A DNA stretch of 64,000 nucleotides from JAFAHD01 sp963772515. GTDB lineage: Bacteria; Vulcanimicrobiota; Vulcanimicrobiia; Eremiobacterales; Eremiobacteraceae. Of the stretch, positions 1 to 8,150 are shown piece by piece. Within the stretch, counting starts at the first letter, position 1; each line of letters opens with the position of its first letter. Made by a program: the position numbers and the translations under genes. The notes under the pieces are model-generated. The model was given only the letters and a program-made list of their open reading frames with translations, was not told the origin of the DNA and made no database searches. The DNA lies in contig CAVYXC010000003.1 of the NCBI GenBank assembly GCA_963772515.1, positions 638,925 to 702,924 on the forward strand, read 5' to 3'.

Positions 1-200
1 TGGAGCAATGGCGGGCGACGCTTACGGATCGCGGACCGGCTGAGCCGGAGCAAGAGAACTTTGGCCCTGATCAGCCATGGTTGTGGGCTCTCCAGCTTTA
101 TGTAACGCTACGACCCCAACCAAACAGTTAGTGACCTGAGGTGGTGATTTCGGACAGGCGCAAACTGTGAGGTCCGGGGCGTGCCCGCAGCCCGCTTTTT
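1..200. other. Left flank, no gene recognised
   Basis: I see no convincing gene here. Long open frames exist on the minus strand, but they run unchanged through the tRNA-like repeat downstream and have no ribosome binding site or family resemblance, so I treat them as chance frames in GC-rich DNA. The stretch is probably the distal end of an integrated cassette that starts outside the window. Confidence 0.4.
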
Positions 201-397
201 CTTGACACCAAATTTGACACCAAATCACAGCGCCAACGGCGCACGTGGGCGCACATGTGACATACTCTAGAATCCGGACGACCCTCATGAATGCTACGTC
301 TGCGCGCCCTGGCGCACGTGCGCGCACGCCCGTGCATGTCGAGTGGAAATGTCTGTCACGCAGGAGGTCGTCGGTTCGAGCCCGATCAGCGTCGCCA
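201..397 (+). repeat. Attachment-site-like repeat, copy 1 (arm + tRNA-Asp 3' half)
   Basis: Positions 353-397 match the 3' half of tRNA-Asp(GTC): anticodon loop CTGTCAC, variable region AGGTC, T-arm GTCGG-TTCGAGC-CCGAT, acceptor strand CAGCGTC, discriminator G and CCA. No 5' half precedes it, so it is not a working tRNA. About 150 bp upstream is shared with copies 2 and 3, including two direct copies of TTTGACACCAAA near 202-225. Tyrosine-recombinase islands commonly insert into tRNA 3' ends and leave such a fragment at the far end. Reading the doubled motif as integrase arm sites is inference. Confidence 0.8.
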
Positions 398-401
398 GTC
401 A

Positions 402-434
402 AACCCGCATCGCATGAAGCGTTGCGGGTTTTTT
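402..434 (+). terminator. Terminator after tRNA-Asp fragment, copy 1
   Basis: A 12-bp imperfect stem AACCCGCATCGC / GCGTTGCGGGTT with a 5-nt loop is followed by a T run. The same hairpin follows copies 2 and 3, so it belongs to the duplicated attachment unit. Confidence 0.8.
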
Positions 435-435
435 C

Positions 436-701
436 TTGAGCGCGAGCGGCCCATTGGGGAACGCCTGCGCTCAGATTCGTGCTGGCTCGCAGGTCCCGCA
501 CGCTTTCATTGCAGACGCCGAACTCAAGCTGCTCGAGCGCCCGCATCGAACGAGTCAGATAAGCGACTTTCACAGCGGACGCAAAGAGATTAAGGCGATC
601 TGGACGTGCCGATTCTCCGGCGTGAAGCCGAGCTGCTCGGTGCAAAAGCGCTAAGGGGCGACCGTCGCCGTTAGTGCGCTAGGACGGAAACGATAAAGCC
701 C
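436..701. other. Intergenic, nothing recognised
   Basis: Between the copy 1 terminator and the first possible small frame I see no gene with a start signal or family resemblance on either strand. Confidence 0.4.
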
Positions 702-806
702 TTGCGCGTTGAGCTAGAGGAAGCCGCGGACATTCTTGCAAACCTCGAAAATCACGGGATCGCTGCTGTCATCTGGAGAACGCCCAGCGGAAGGAGCCAC
801 GTATGA
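702..806 (+). CDS. Possible small ORF coupled to the serine hydrolase
   Basis: A TTG-initiated frame of 34 codons (begins MRVELEEAADIL) ends in TGA overlapping the ATG of the next gene in the ATGA arrangement typical of translational coupling. The upstream frame is open only from about position 675. No family is recognised. It could be the tail of a truncated gene or a chance frame, because the start codon is weak and its nearest GGAA is about 12 nt away. Confidence 0.25.
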   Translation: MRVELEEAADILANLENHGIAAVIWRTPSGRSHV

Positions 807-2380
807 AGCGTGCGATATTCCTGACCTTCCCGATCGTCGCCGCAATGCCACGCGCGGCGTGGGCGCAAGCCTCGGCGCCGATCGCGAATCTCCAAACGGG
901 TCTCGTGATGATCCCACGGGGGCTCTCCTCAAACGAAGGCACGCAGCTCATCACGTGGTACCGCGGCACTAGCCCGGTCCAGAACTGGTCCATCATCCCT
1001 ACCGGGATGGGCTGGTTCAAGCTCGTCAATGCTGGGAACGGAATGTGCGTCGGAGTCGCCGGCGGCTCGACCAATGACGGCGCAAAGATCGTGCAGTGGC
1101 ACGATGACGGGACGCTGAACCAGCAGTGGCGCTGGTTAGGCCGCGGAGGTGGCCGGACGCTCCTTGTGAATCGAGGCTCCGGGAAAGTCATTGGCGTCGC
1201 AGGCAGTTCGACCGTCCAAGGAACGCCTCTTATCCAGTGGCATGAGGACGGCCATCTGAGCCAGTTCTGGCGCCTGCAGCCGTTCGCAGCGGTGCCAGCA
1301 AGCGCGCAACCGACGGCACCTGAGTCCCTTTCAATCTTGCCGGCCGAGCGCGCTGCAATGGAAGCGGCAGCGAGACAATTCATGGGAAAATACAACGTCC
1401 CGGGATTTTCCGTTGCGGTCGGAAGCGAAGGCCGGCTCATCTATCAGAATGCTTTCGGTGTCGCCGATCGCGCCCAAGGGGTTCCGGTGACGCCTGGACA
1501 TCTCTTCCGAATCGCGAGCGTCACCAAGCCGATTACTTCGGCGACGATATTCAGCTTGATCGAGAAGGGTTCGCTTCGGCTGGGAGATCGCGTGTTCGGA
1601 CCCGGTGCAATCCTTGGGACGGACTATGGGGGGCCCCCGTATGGCCGTTATATCGAGCAAATAACCCTAGAACAGCTGTTGACGCACACCGCCGGGGGAT
1701 GGCAGAATGATGGTACCGATCCGATGTTCCAAAATCTGCAAATGAATCATCAACAGCTGATCGCATGGACGCTGCGCAATGTGCCGCTCAAGAATCAACC
1801 TGGGACGCATTATGCGTATTCGAACTTCGGTTATTGTGTTCTCGGCCGCGTGATCGAGAAAGTCACCGGCCAGCCATATGCGGCGTATGTCAGCCAAGCG
1901 ATACTTCGGCCCTCTGGAATCACCGATATGGTGATTGCGGGCAACACGCTCGCTCAGCGTAGGCCCAATGAAGTCGTGTACTACGGACAGGGCAGCGGCG
2001 ACAACCCCTACTCCCTAAACGTCACGCGCATGGATTCACACGGAGGATGGCTCGCACGACCTGCCGATCTCGTCCTCTTTGCAATGCACGTCGGCGGCTT
2101 CCAACCCCCGCCGAGCCTCCTCACAAGCCAGTCGATTCGGACCATGACGACGGGATCGTCCGCGAATTCGGGATACGCCAAAGGATGGTTGGTCAACAGT
2201 TCTCATAACTGGTGGCACAACGGGATTTTGTCCGGTACCATGACGATCATGGTGCGAACACACAGCGGATTCTTCTGGGCCGGTTTTGCGAACACGTACC
2301 GATGGAACTCTGCGATGGACTCAGACCTGGATGCTCTGCTGTGGACCATGGTGAGCAAAGTCAGCAGTTGGAATGTCTGA
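803..2380 (+). CDS. Secreted ricin-type lectin / class C beta-lactamase-like serine hydrolase
   Basis: Predicted 525-residue exported protein with an N-terminal signal peptide (residues 1-22, ending AWA). Residues about 30-160 form a ricin-B-like lectin module with repeated Q-x-W type motifs (QQW, QFW) and GVAGGST/GVAGSST repeats. Residues about 175-525 are a beta-lactamase/penicillin-binding-protein-like hydrolase with SVTK (Ser239, Lys242), YSN (339-341) and HNG (472-474) in the places of the SxxK, YxN and KTG/HxG motifs. GGAAGGAG lies 6 nt before the ATG. It probably acts as an esterase or D-aminopeptidase outside the cytoplasm, with the lectin binding a polysaccharide; the substrate is unknown. 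First gene of cassette A. Confidence 0.85.
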   Translation: MKRAIFLTFPIVAAMPRAAWAQASAPIANLQTGLVMIPRGLSSNEGTQLITWYRGTSPVQNWSIIPTGMGWFKLVNAGNGMCVGVAGGSTNDGAKIVQWHDDGTLNQQWRWLGRGGGRTLLVNRGSGKVIGVAGSSTVQGTPLIQWHEDGHLSQFWRLQPFAAVPASAQPTAPESLSILPAERAAMEAAARQFMGKYNVPGFSVAVGSEGRLIYQNAFGVADRAQGVPVTPGHLFRIASVTKPITSATIFSLIEKGSLRLGDRVFGPGAILGTDYGGPPYGRYIEQITLEQLLTHTAGGWQNDGTDPMFQNLQMNHQQLIAWTLRNVPLKNQPGTHYAYSNFGYCVLGRVIEKVTGQPYAAYVSQAILRPSGITDMVIAGNTLAQRRPNEVVYYGQGSGDNPYSLNVTRMDSHGGWLARPADLVLFAMHVGGFQPPPSLLTSQSIRTMTTGSSANSGYAKGWLVNSSHNWWHNGILSGTMTIMVRTHSGFFWAGFANTYRWNSAMDSDLDALLWTMVSKVSSWNV

Positions 2381-2733
2381 GCCCTCCCTGTACACCTTGC
2401 CTTGGAGCCTTTTCGTGAGCGAGTACCTCTTTAGTCTGCGCGCGTGACGATTGTCACTTTCGCACTCGTCCTCACAACCGTCATAGCTGTTCGATCGGCT
2501 CCGAACATCCATTGGCTAATACTCCTGCCAACCACATCTCGGACGATCCCGGCCTCACTGGTTTACACTCGGCGGCTCAGAACAGACCTACCGGGGTTTA
2601 TGGGAGCAGGTACGGTTCATCACACCACCCCACTTCTCGCCTCGAGCGGGCTTCTCTCTGACCTGCGTTTAGGTTCCTGTCTCGGGTAGGGCCGTACGTA
2701 TCATCTTACGTGGAGGTGAAAGGAAGAGCAGAG
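2381..2733. other. Intergenic, nothing recognised
   Basis: About 350 bp between two cassette A genes. Frames here are short and lack start signals. I see no terminator hairpin or conserved element, only the ribosome binding site of the next gene at the right end. Confidence 0.4.
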
Positions 2734-3675
2734 ATGAGAATTCGCAGGATCTTAATTTTCACCGTGGTCCTTGTTCTGGATTTATCTCCAGCGCGAGTTA
2801 TCTTTGCGCAAACCCAACCGCTGGGGCAACACAGCATGTTTACGGGCGGTGGAGATTGTAAGTTGCCGAAGGCGGGCTACGGTTTCTTGCTGGAGGCAGA
2901 GACCACGGTAGAAGCGGATGGGGGCGGTGCTCCTCATAAAGATGACGAACATAAGTGCTGGGTGGTGGAGAAATACGCCAACGGGGTTGAGCACGTGACC
3001 TCTCACGGTGCAAAAGCCGGTCTCGACGGGTACTACCAATATCACCTGAACGGAAGTGTGGTGGGTGCTTGGGCAGAGGCTAAAGGACAGATGACCCCAA
3101 AGCAGGCCGTCGGCGGGTCAGGCGGTGCCAGTGTCTTGGCGGAATGGACGGACACGCTGACTCCTCACTCTCCTTCGATGAGGGATCTGTCACCAGCTGC
3201 TTTGAAGAAGCTCGGGTATACCGGGAATCCACTGGCGAAGGTCGCACCAAGCGACGTCATCAACCTTACGTTCGAGCTTCATCAACAAGCGGTTCAATGC
3301 TCTGGAGGAGACTCGTACCACGATTTCTGGTACATGTCGAATCTTCTCGTGCCGATTCAGTCCGCTGCGGGTCCGCTTGCATTGGGCGGATCTCCTGCCT
3401 TGGGTAGCGGCTCCGTGATCGACCAGTGTCCCACCGACGTAACTCAAGGCTCGATCCAGGCGCTCAATAACTTTCCGATAGTGTTTTCTCTTGCCGTGGA
3501 GGTCGTCGTTTTCGCACATCTTTCTGAGAGGGGAGCGACCAGCGGCGATGTGCAGGCAGGACGCCAAGGCGTAAGCATTTGCGTCGAGCACCCTAAGACG
3601 CCAAGCGATCTCAAGCTCGAATCAGCCAGCGGCAATAGCTACTGGTGCCCCAACAAGAAGGTAAACGGCACCTAA
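2734..3675 (+). CDS. Secreted protein of unknown function
   Basis: 313-residue protein with a clear signal peptide (about residues 1-26, ending IFAQ). The ATG at 2734 is chosen over an upstream GTG at 2710 because GGAAGAG sits 6 nt ahead and the signal peptide then starts properly. The mature part has few cysteines, lacks membrane segments and shows no motif I recognise; it is rich in Gly, Ser and acidic residues. It sits in cassette A between the lectin-hydrolase and another small secreted protein, so the cassette seems to encode surface or extracellular functions. Confidence 0.6.
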   Translation: MRIRRILIFTVVLVLDLSPARVIFAQTQPLGQHSMFTGGGDCKLPKAGYGFLLEAETTVEADGGGAPHKDDEHKCWVVEKYANGVEHVTSHGAKAGLDGYYQYHLNGSVVGAWAEAKGQMTPKQAVGGSGGASVLAEWTDTLTPHSPSMRDLSPAALKKLGYTGNPLAKVAPSDVINLTFELHQQAVQCSGGDSYHDFWYMSNLLVPIQSAAGPLALGGSPALGSGSVIDQCPTDVTQGSIQALNNFPIVFSLAVEVVVFAHLSERGATSGDVQAGRQGVSICVEHPKTPSDLKLESASGNSYWCPNKKVNGT

Positions 3676-3676
3676 C

Positions 3677-3716
3677 CCAATGCGCTGGCTCAGGTAGAAG
3701 AGCCCAAGCGCATCGG
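3677..3716 (+). terminator. Long hairpin after the secreted protein gene, no U tract
   Basis: Two arms, beginning ATGCGCT-GGCTC and ending GAGCC-CA-AGCGCAT, pair over roughly 15 bp with a short bulge around an 8-nt loop, directly after the stop codon. No run of T follows, so it may be a processing or stabilising structure rather than an intrinsic terminator. Confidence 0.35.
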
Positions 3717-3817
3717 GAACAGACGACTACATCACTACGCTCGGGCTGTTAATTTTTGAGGTTCCCGCGGCTGGTACAATTTTGTCGCCGCGGAACGTAT
3801 AGAGATTGCGAGGAAAG

Positions 3818-4243
3818 ATGGGCCTCATGCGACCACTTCCACCATTCATTCTCGGCGTCGCAACTGTACTTGCGTTCAACGTTCGACCCTCAATGGGTCA
3901 ACCCACACCCTACCCCAACGCGACGGCTTTCGTATATCCCTTCACAGTAATCAGCTCGAAACAATGCCCGACCGCTGTAACCTTCGCGGCGAACGTCTCC
4001 ATCGGCCCTCCTCCCCGCACGTCCGTGTCATTTCGATGGATCCGCAGCGACGGGGCACATGGGTCGGTCCAGACCCTGACGAATCCGAATCCGGCGGTCT
4101 ACACCCACAACTACATGCGCCAAGAGCACACGACGTGGACGCTCGGCAACGCGGGCCAGACCTTCACGGGCTGGGAGCAGATCCAGTTCATCCCTCCTAA
4201 CCCGAACACGAATCGAGCCACGTTCACGCTGTACTGCCGCTAA
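3818..4243 (+). CDS. Small secreted protein of unknown function
   Basis: About 141 residues starting at the ATG preceded by GCGAGG. A TTG four codons upstream or an ATG three codons downstream are alternatives. A signal peptide ends near SMGQ. The mature part is about 110 residues, beta-strand-like, with two cysteines far apart (one in KQCPTA, one in the C-terminal YCR) that could form a disulfide. No family is recognised; the composition would suit an immunoglobulin-like fold, which is a guess. Upstream is the hairpin of the preceding gene, downstream the Vgb-like propeller. Confidence 0.5.
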   Translation: MGLMRPLPPFILGVATVLAFNVRPSMGQPTPYPNATAFVYPFTVISSKQCPTAVTFAANVSIGPPPRTSVSFRWIRSDGAHGSVQTLTNPNPAVYTHNYMRQEHTTWTLGNAGQTFTGWEQIQFIPPNPNTNRATFTLYCR

Positions 4244-4531
4244 GCGCCCAGCAGCCTCGAAACATCTGGTTATCGTGGACACTCGGTGCCCCCGGAACGA
4301 TGAGTGTGAATGTTCGGCATTGTATTCCGCTTGATGCGCACGCCACCGTTATGTTCCGTAACTTGGTTCAGCGAACATACGAGAGGTCTCAGGCTGACAT
4401 CGACGATCTTCGGCACCTCGTGACCACAAGCGGATTGTCGGCTACGCGCCAGAATTCGCTCCTCTGACTTGGGGGGCGATTTGCGCCTATGCTGAAGACT
4501 CCCGACCAAAACTCAAGCCCTTGGAGGTGCG

Positions 4532-5590
4532 ATGCAGCTGACGAGAATGCGTGGATGGCTCTTCGTCGCAGTCTTGCTCCTCGTTCCGGGTACGTTGCTA
4601 GCTGCGAATCGGACGCCGCTGCGCAGTATTGCCGGGACGATCACCTTGTATGCGATCCATACCCCACTGGGTCACCCCGGTAGCATCACATCCGGCCGAG
4701 ACGGCGCACTTTGGTTCACTGAGGACTGGGGGAAGATCGGCCGGATAACGACGAGCGGAATCGTCACCGCGGAGTACGTCCTGCCGGGGAAAACGCCGGG
4801 GGAGAGTAACCCGCCGGCTCAGATTACCTCGGGGCCGGACGGCGCTCTTTGGTTTACGGTGCCTCTCGGACACACGATCGGGCGAATCACAACGAGCGGT
4901 GCAATTACCGAGTACCAAGTCCCGACCGCGGGTTGGCAGCCTGGTGGCATCACGTCGGGTCGGGACGGCGCACTTTGGTTCACCGAGGACTCGGGCGAAC
5001 TATCGGACCCCGAAGGCAAGATCGGGCGCATTACCACGAGCGGTACGATCACCGAGTATCCGCTCCCGCGACTGAGCTTCCCCGGCAGTATCGCGGCAGG
5101 CCCGGACGGCGCCCTCTGGTTCGAGGTCGCCACCGAAGTAGGCACGTCGAACTACGCGCCTAAGATCGGGCGCATTACCACCACCGGCGCCATCACCCTG
5201 TACCCGCTCCCATCAGGGAGTACCGCCGACAACCTCGTCTGGGGTCCCGACGGCGCGCTCTGGTTCACGCAGGACGCAGGAGGGCCTGTGGCGAGCGCCC
5301 AGGCGAAGATCTGGCGGATGACCGCTCGCGGCGCCTTCACCGAGCACCGCCTCTCGGTACCAAGTGACGCGGGCGTCATCACCTCCGGTCCTGACGGTGC
5401 GCTGTGGTTTCTCGAAGGTGCGCCGAACAAGAACACCATTGGGCGCATCACGACGGCTGGTGCCATCACACAGATCTCGATCCCGTCACCCAGTGGCTTC
5501 GGTGGCGATCTCGCCGGCATCACGCTCGGTCCGGACGGGTCGCTCTGGTTCACCGAAGTGCTAGAGGACAAGATCGGGCGGCTGCGCTGA
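4532..5590 (+). CDS. Secreted Vgb-like seven-bladed propeller protein
   Basis: 352 residues with a signal peptide (to about residue 25, ending LLAA). The mature protein contains seven blades, each with a variant of DGALWFTE followed by KIGRITT, the pattern of the streptogramin lyase (virginiamycin B lyase, Vgb) superfamily. Vgb opens the lactone ring of type B streptogramins, but most propellers with these repeats, especially secreted ones, have no known lyase activity, and I did not verify the catalytic His/Glu residues. GGAGGT lies close to the ATG. It is the last gene of cassette A, ending just before attachment repeat copy 2. Confidence 0.8.
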   Translation: MQLTRMRGWLFVAVLLLVPGTLLAANRTPLRSIAGTITLYAIHTPLGHPGSITSGRDGALWFTEDWGKIGRITTSGIVTAEYVLPGKTPGESNPPAQITSGPDGALWFTVPLGHTIGRITTSGAITEYQVPTAGWQPGGITSGRDGALWFTEDSGELSDPEGKIGRITTSGTITEYPLPRLSFPGSIAAGPDGALWFEVATEVGTSNYAPKIGRITTTGAITLYPLPSGSTADNLVWGPDGALWFTQDAGGPVASAQAKIWRMTARGAFTEHRLSVPSDAGVITSGPDGALWFLEGAPNKNTIGRITTAGAITQISIPSPSGFGGDLAGITLGPDGSLWFTEVLEDKIGRLR

Positions 5591-5626
5591 CGACCGCTGA
5601 TCTCTTCATGGGGTGGCGAAGTCTTG

Positions 5627-5654
5627 TGTGCCTAACCCGGTTTCGCGGACACCA
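5627..5654 (+). repeat. 28-bp repeat with the core AACCCGGTTTCG, copy 1
   Basis: This stretch recurs at 9153-9180 in the same orientation with two differences (cores AACCCGGTTTCG followed by GGACACCA). It stands immediately before attachment repeat copies 2 and 3, but in copy 3 about 70 bp separate the two. It resembles in style the terminal repeat of an insertion sequence, yet no transposase or inverted partner is visible. Confidence 0.5.
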
Positions 5655-5843
5655 AAATTTGACACCAAATGACCGCCCCGACCGCGCACGCTGGCGCACA
5701 TGTGACACACAGGCAGCTCCGTGCGACCCTCATGCATGCTACGTCTGCGCAGCCTGGCGCACGTACGCGCACGCCAGCGCACATATAGTGGAATTTGTCT
5801 GTCACGCGGGAGGTCGTCGGTTCGAGCCCGATCAGCGTCGCCA
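5650..5843 (+). repeat. Attachment-site-like repeat, copy 2 (arm + tRNA-Asp 3' half)
   Basis: Positions 5799-5843 repeat the tRNA-Asp 3' half of copy 1 with a single change in the anticodon stem (GCGGG for GCAGG). The upstream arm contains the doubled GACACCAAA motif at 5649-5670 and the shared segments GGCGCACATGTGACA and GCTACGTCTGCGC. It separates cassette A from cassette B. Confidence 0.8.
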
Positions 5844-5847
5844 GTCA

Positions 5848-5880
5848 AACCCGCATCGCGCAAAGCGTTGCGGGTTTTTT
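5848..5880 (+). terminator. Terminator after tRNA-Asp fragment, copy 2
   Basis: Stem AACCCGCATCGC / GCGTTGCGGGTT with loop GCAAA and a T run, nearly identical to the hairpin after copy 1. Confidence 0.8.
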
Positions 5881-5996
5881 CAATCGACCGGACTGTTCGA
5901 TTCTTGCTCTTGACGCCAAATCTGAGGGAAAACCTCGCGCCAGGCCCAATATTACATAGGACCCGCTGCGACGCTTCTTAGCCAGTAGCCTAAATC

Positions 5997-6965
5997 TTAA
6001 TCGAGCGTCTTCGGCAAACCGAAAAAGCGGAAGAGGGTTGGATCTACGAAGCTCGTGAGAGCCGCGATCGAATCGCCTTCCGCCGTTACGATGAAAATCG
6101 AGTAGGCATGCCACTGCGATTGGCCCCTTTCTCGAGTGTAGAACGCAGCCGCAGGTTCTCCGTTTGCAGCTGTCTTGATCAAGCGGAATTCAGTATGTGC
6201 GAATCGCTCTTCCCAAGCCCGCGCAAGATGGGCGCGAATGGCTTCGCGCCCCAGGTACCATTCGATCCAGGGTGGCATGCTTAAAATAGCATCCTCCTTT
6301 AGCAAGGCAACAAAACCATCGAAATCGTGTTCCTCCCATGACCGCACATAGCGATCGAGTAGCGCGCGCTTTTGCAAGTTTCCGATTTCGCGTTCACAAG
6401 AGCTTTCCATAGGCCTGTGCTTCTGAAGCATCGCGCGGGCGCGCTGCAACGCGCTATTGACTGCAACGGCGGACATTCCCAAAATAGCAGCCGTTTCGGC
6501 GGCCGACCATCCCACGACATCGTGCAGCAACAGTGCGGCACGTTGGCGCCCAGGGAGATATTGAATCGCAGCAATGAACGCCATCTTTATAGCCTCGTGC
6601 TGTTCATAGCGCGCATGCGGACCGAGGGAAGAATCGGCGATGGCCTCGAGTTGCGCGTCTGGATACGGTTCAAGCCAGGCGATCTCCGTCGCCGGCACGT
6701 CGGGGTAATCAACCGTAGGCGGTCCTAGCAACTCCGGCATCGTGCGTTTGGATCTCCGACGCTTTTCCAGCAAGTTCAGGCACACGTTGGTTGCGATGCG
6801 ATATAACCACGACCGCAAGGACGCGTGCCCCTCAAATGAGCCGACACTGCACCACGCGCGCAGCATTGTCTCCTGCACGGCGTCATCTGATTCATGGATT
6901 GATCCCAGGATACGATAGCAGTGGACCTGCAGCTCTCGGCGATAGGATTCCGCCGATCGCTGCAT
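5997..6965 (-). CDS. ECF sigma-70 factor with C-terminal SnoaL-like domain (SigX5 type)
   Basis: 322 residues. Region 2 is at about residues 8-75 (HESDDAVQETMLRAW), region 4 at about 130-190 (LPGRQRAALLLHDVVGWSAAETA), followed by a roughly 120-residue SnoaL/NTF2-like domain typical of long ECF factors such as ECF41 and the TIGR02960 group. It resembles TIGR02960 in length and layout. Long ECF factors usually lack a classical anti-sigma factor, and the C-terminal domain is thought to modulate activity. It is divergent from the two DUF899 genes of cassette B, which are plausible targets, although I could not identify a matching promoter. Confidence 0.85.
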   Translation of the reverse strand: MQRSAESYRRELQVHCYRILGSIHESDDAVQETMLRAWCSVGSFEGHASLRSWLYRIATNVCLNLLEKRRRSKRTMPELLGPPTVDYPDVPATEIAWLEPYPDAQLEAIADSSLGPHARYEQHEAIKMAFIAAIQYLPGRQRAALLLHDVVGWSAAETAAILGMSAVAVNSALQRARAMLQKHRPMESSCEREIGNLQKRALLDRYVRSWEEHDFDGFVALLKEDAILSMPPWIEWYLGREAIRAHLARAWEERFAHTEFRLIKTAANGEPAAAFYTRERGQSQWHAYSIFIVTAEGDSIAALTSFVDPTLFRFFGLPKTLD

Positions 6966-7270
6966 TTCCTCACGGCTGTTGGCATCCTGGGCTTTACCCG
7001 ATTGGTGCAGCGTCTTCTCCCGGAGGCAACTAGAAACGTTGAGCTGCGTTCCCTCCTTGTGTTGTAGTTCACCTGGCGACCGCGTTCCTGGGGGGCGAGA
7101 ATCAAGACCGCCTGCGGGCTTCCTTGCTTTGGTTGGGCCGACAGATCAGCGCTTGCCGGTTGCCGCCTTGGTCGCCCCTGAGCATAGGCTCGAATTTCTG
7201 GACAATCTCTCTCGGAGCCGATGATTTTTCGCGCTTCAGCGGTCTATATAACCAGAAAGGACCAGGGCCA
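6966..7270. other. Intergenic between sigma factor and SDR remnant
   Basis: This divergent region of about 300 bp should hold the promoters of the sigma factor and of the DUF899 side. I could not pick out a convincing ECF -35/-10 pair or a coding frame. Confidence 0.35.
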
Positions 7271-7348
7271 ATGCAATCCTTGGAGGGTAAGACGGTCTTA
7301 GCGGCCGTCGCCAATCGCGGAATCGGTCGCGCGCACGTGACCGCTTAG
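7271..7348 (+). pseudogene. Remnant of a short-chain dehydrogenase N-terminus
   Basis: A 25-codon frame begins MQSLEGKTVLAAVANRGIGR and stops after AHVTA. The pattern LEGKTVL-x4-NRGIGRA is that of the first beta-strand and TGxxxGIG nucleotide-binding loop of short-chain dehydrogenases, with the expected TG replaced by AV. Nothing of the remaining roughly 220 residues follows, because the DUF899 gene starts 22 bp later. I read it as a deletion scar left when the cassette was assembled. Confidence 0.55.
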
Positions 7349-7369
7349 CGCTGGTTCGAAAGGACTAAA

Positions 7370-8050
7370 ATGGCAGATTCAAGTCTCCTTATGCCCGGCT
7401 CCGATGAGGCATATCGTCGTTCCCGCGATCGGTTACGAGCAGCCGAAATTGACTTGCGCGACCGCATCGAGGTGGTGGCGGCGATGCGCCGCGAGCTACC
7501 GCCCGGGCCGGTCGTCCTCGACTACACCTTCATCGAAAACGGCTCGCTCGTCCACTTATCGGACCTGTTTGACGCCGACAAGCCATACTTGATCGTTTAC
7601 CATTTAATGTACTGGACGAAGGACGATTCATTCTGCCCTAGTTGTTCAATGTGGATCGATGGCTTCAACGGCATTGCGCCCCACGTCACACAGCAGACGA
7701 ACCTTGTCATCGCCTCCCGAGCCCCGTACGAGCGGCTGCGCGAGTGGGCAGCCCACCGCGAGTGGCATCGTCTGCGCTTGCTCTCCGACGAGGGACCCGC
7801 CTTCGCGCGAGACATCGACGCTGAGGATTGCGAGGGCAACCCAGACTCGACGATCGTGGTCTTCGCGAAAGAAGCTAACCGCGTACGGCATGTTTACACC
7901 GCGCACCCGATGCTCGATGGTCGCGGGCAAGGAATCGATTTACTCACGCCGACGTACGCTCTTCTCGATCTCACACCAGCCGGCCGCGGTGACTGGGACC
8001 CATCGAATGGGGCTTTCGATGCCTCGGTGCGCCTCGCCGGAAAGACCTAA
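7370..8050 (+). CDS. DUF899 family thioredoxin-like protein
   Basis: 226 residues, cytoplasmic, without a signal peptide. The family pattern is seen in an N-terminal helix, YTFIENGSLVHLSDLF, the FCPSC motif at about residues 88-92 (the CxxC-like site of DUF899) and a C-terminal YALLDLTPAGRGDW. DUF899 proteins have a thioredoxin-like fold; the biochemical role is unknown, but the CPSC pair suggests thiol chemistry. A second, diverged member lies downstream, and both are divergent from the ECF sigma factor. AAAGGACTAAA precedes the ATG. Confidence 0.85.
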   Translation: MADSSLLMPGSDEAYRRSRDRLRAAEIDLRDRIEVVAAMRRELPPGPVVLDYTFIENGSLVHLSDLFDADKPYLIVYHLMYWTKDDSFCPSCSMWIDGFNGIAPHVTQQTNLVIASRAPYERLREWAAHREWHRLRLLSDEGPAFARDIDAEDCEGNPDSTIVVFAKEANRVRHVYTAHPMLDGRGQGIDLLTPTYALLDLTPAGRGDWDPSNGAFDASVRLAGKT

Positions 8051-8051
8051 A

Positions 8052-8144
8052 ATGCCCACAATCTGGCCTCGTTACGCTGCGGACGCCTCGCCGGACCCGA
8101 AAGGGAGCGATGTCGTGACTTCTGCAAGGCCATCGGGAGAGTGA
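8052..8144 (+). CDS. Possible 30-residue ORF between the DUF899 genes
   Basis: An ATG one base after the previous stop opens a 30-codon frame (MPTIWPRYAADASPD...). It could be translated by reinitiation, but no family or good ribosome binding site supports it, and it may be a decayed fragment. Confidence 0.2.
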   Translation: MPTIWPRYAADASPDPKGSDVVTSARPSGE

Positions 8145-8150
8145 AAGTCT

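Noticed and set aside
353..397. Complete tRNA-Asp gene at the repeat copies
   Set aside because: In none of the four copies does sequence capable of forming the 5' acceptor, D-arm and anticodon 5' strand precede the 3' half.
22..645. Long minus-strand frame across the first attachment repeat
   Set aside because: It translates the tRNA-like repeat in antisense (RARTDDLLRDR, a pattern well known from spurious tRNA-antisense frames), has no ribosome binding site and no family resemblance beyond it.
5606..5863. Minus-strand frames over repeat copies 2 and 3 as possible integrase remnants
   Set aside because: The repeated LVSNLVS/IWCQIWCQ peptides simply translate the doubled TTTGGTGTCAAA motif. 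No integrase catalytic motif (R, HxxR, Y) follows on either side.
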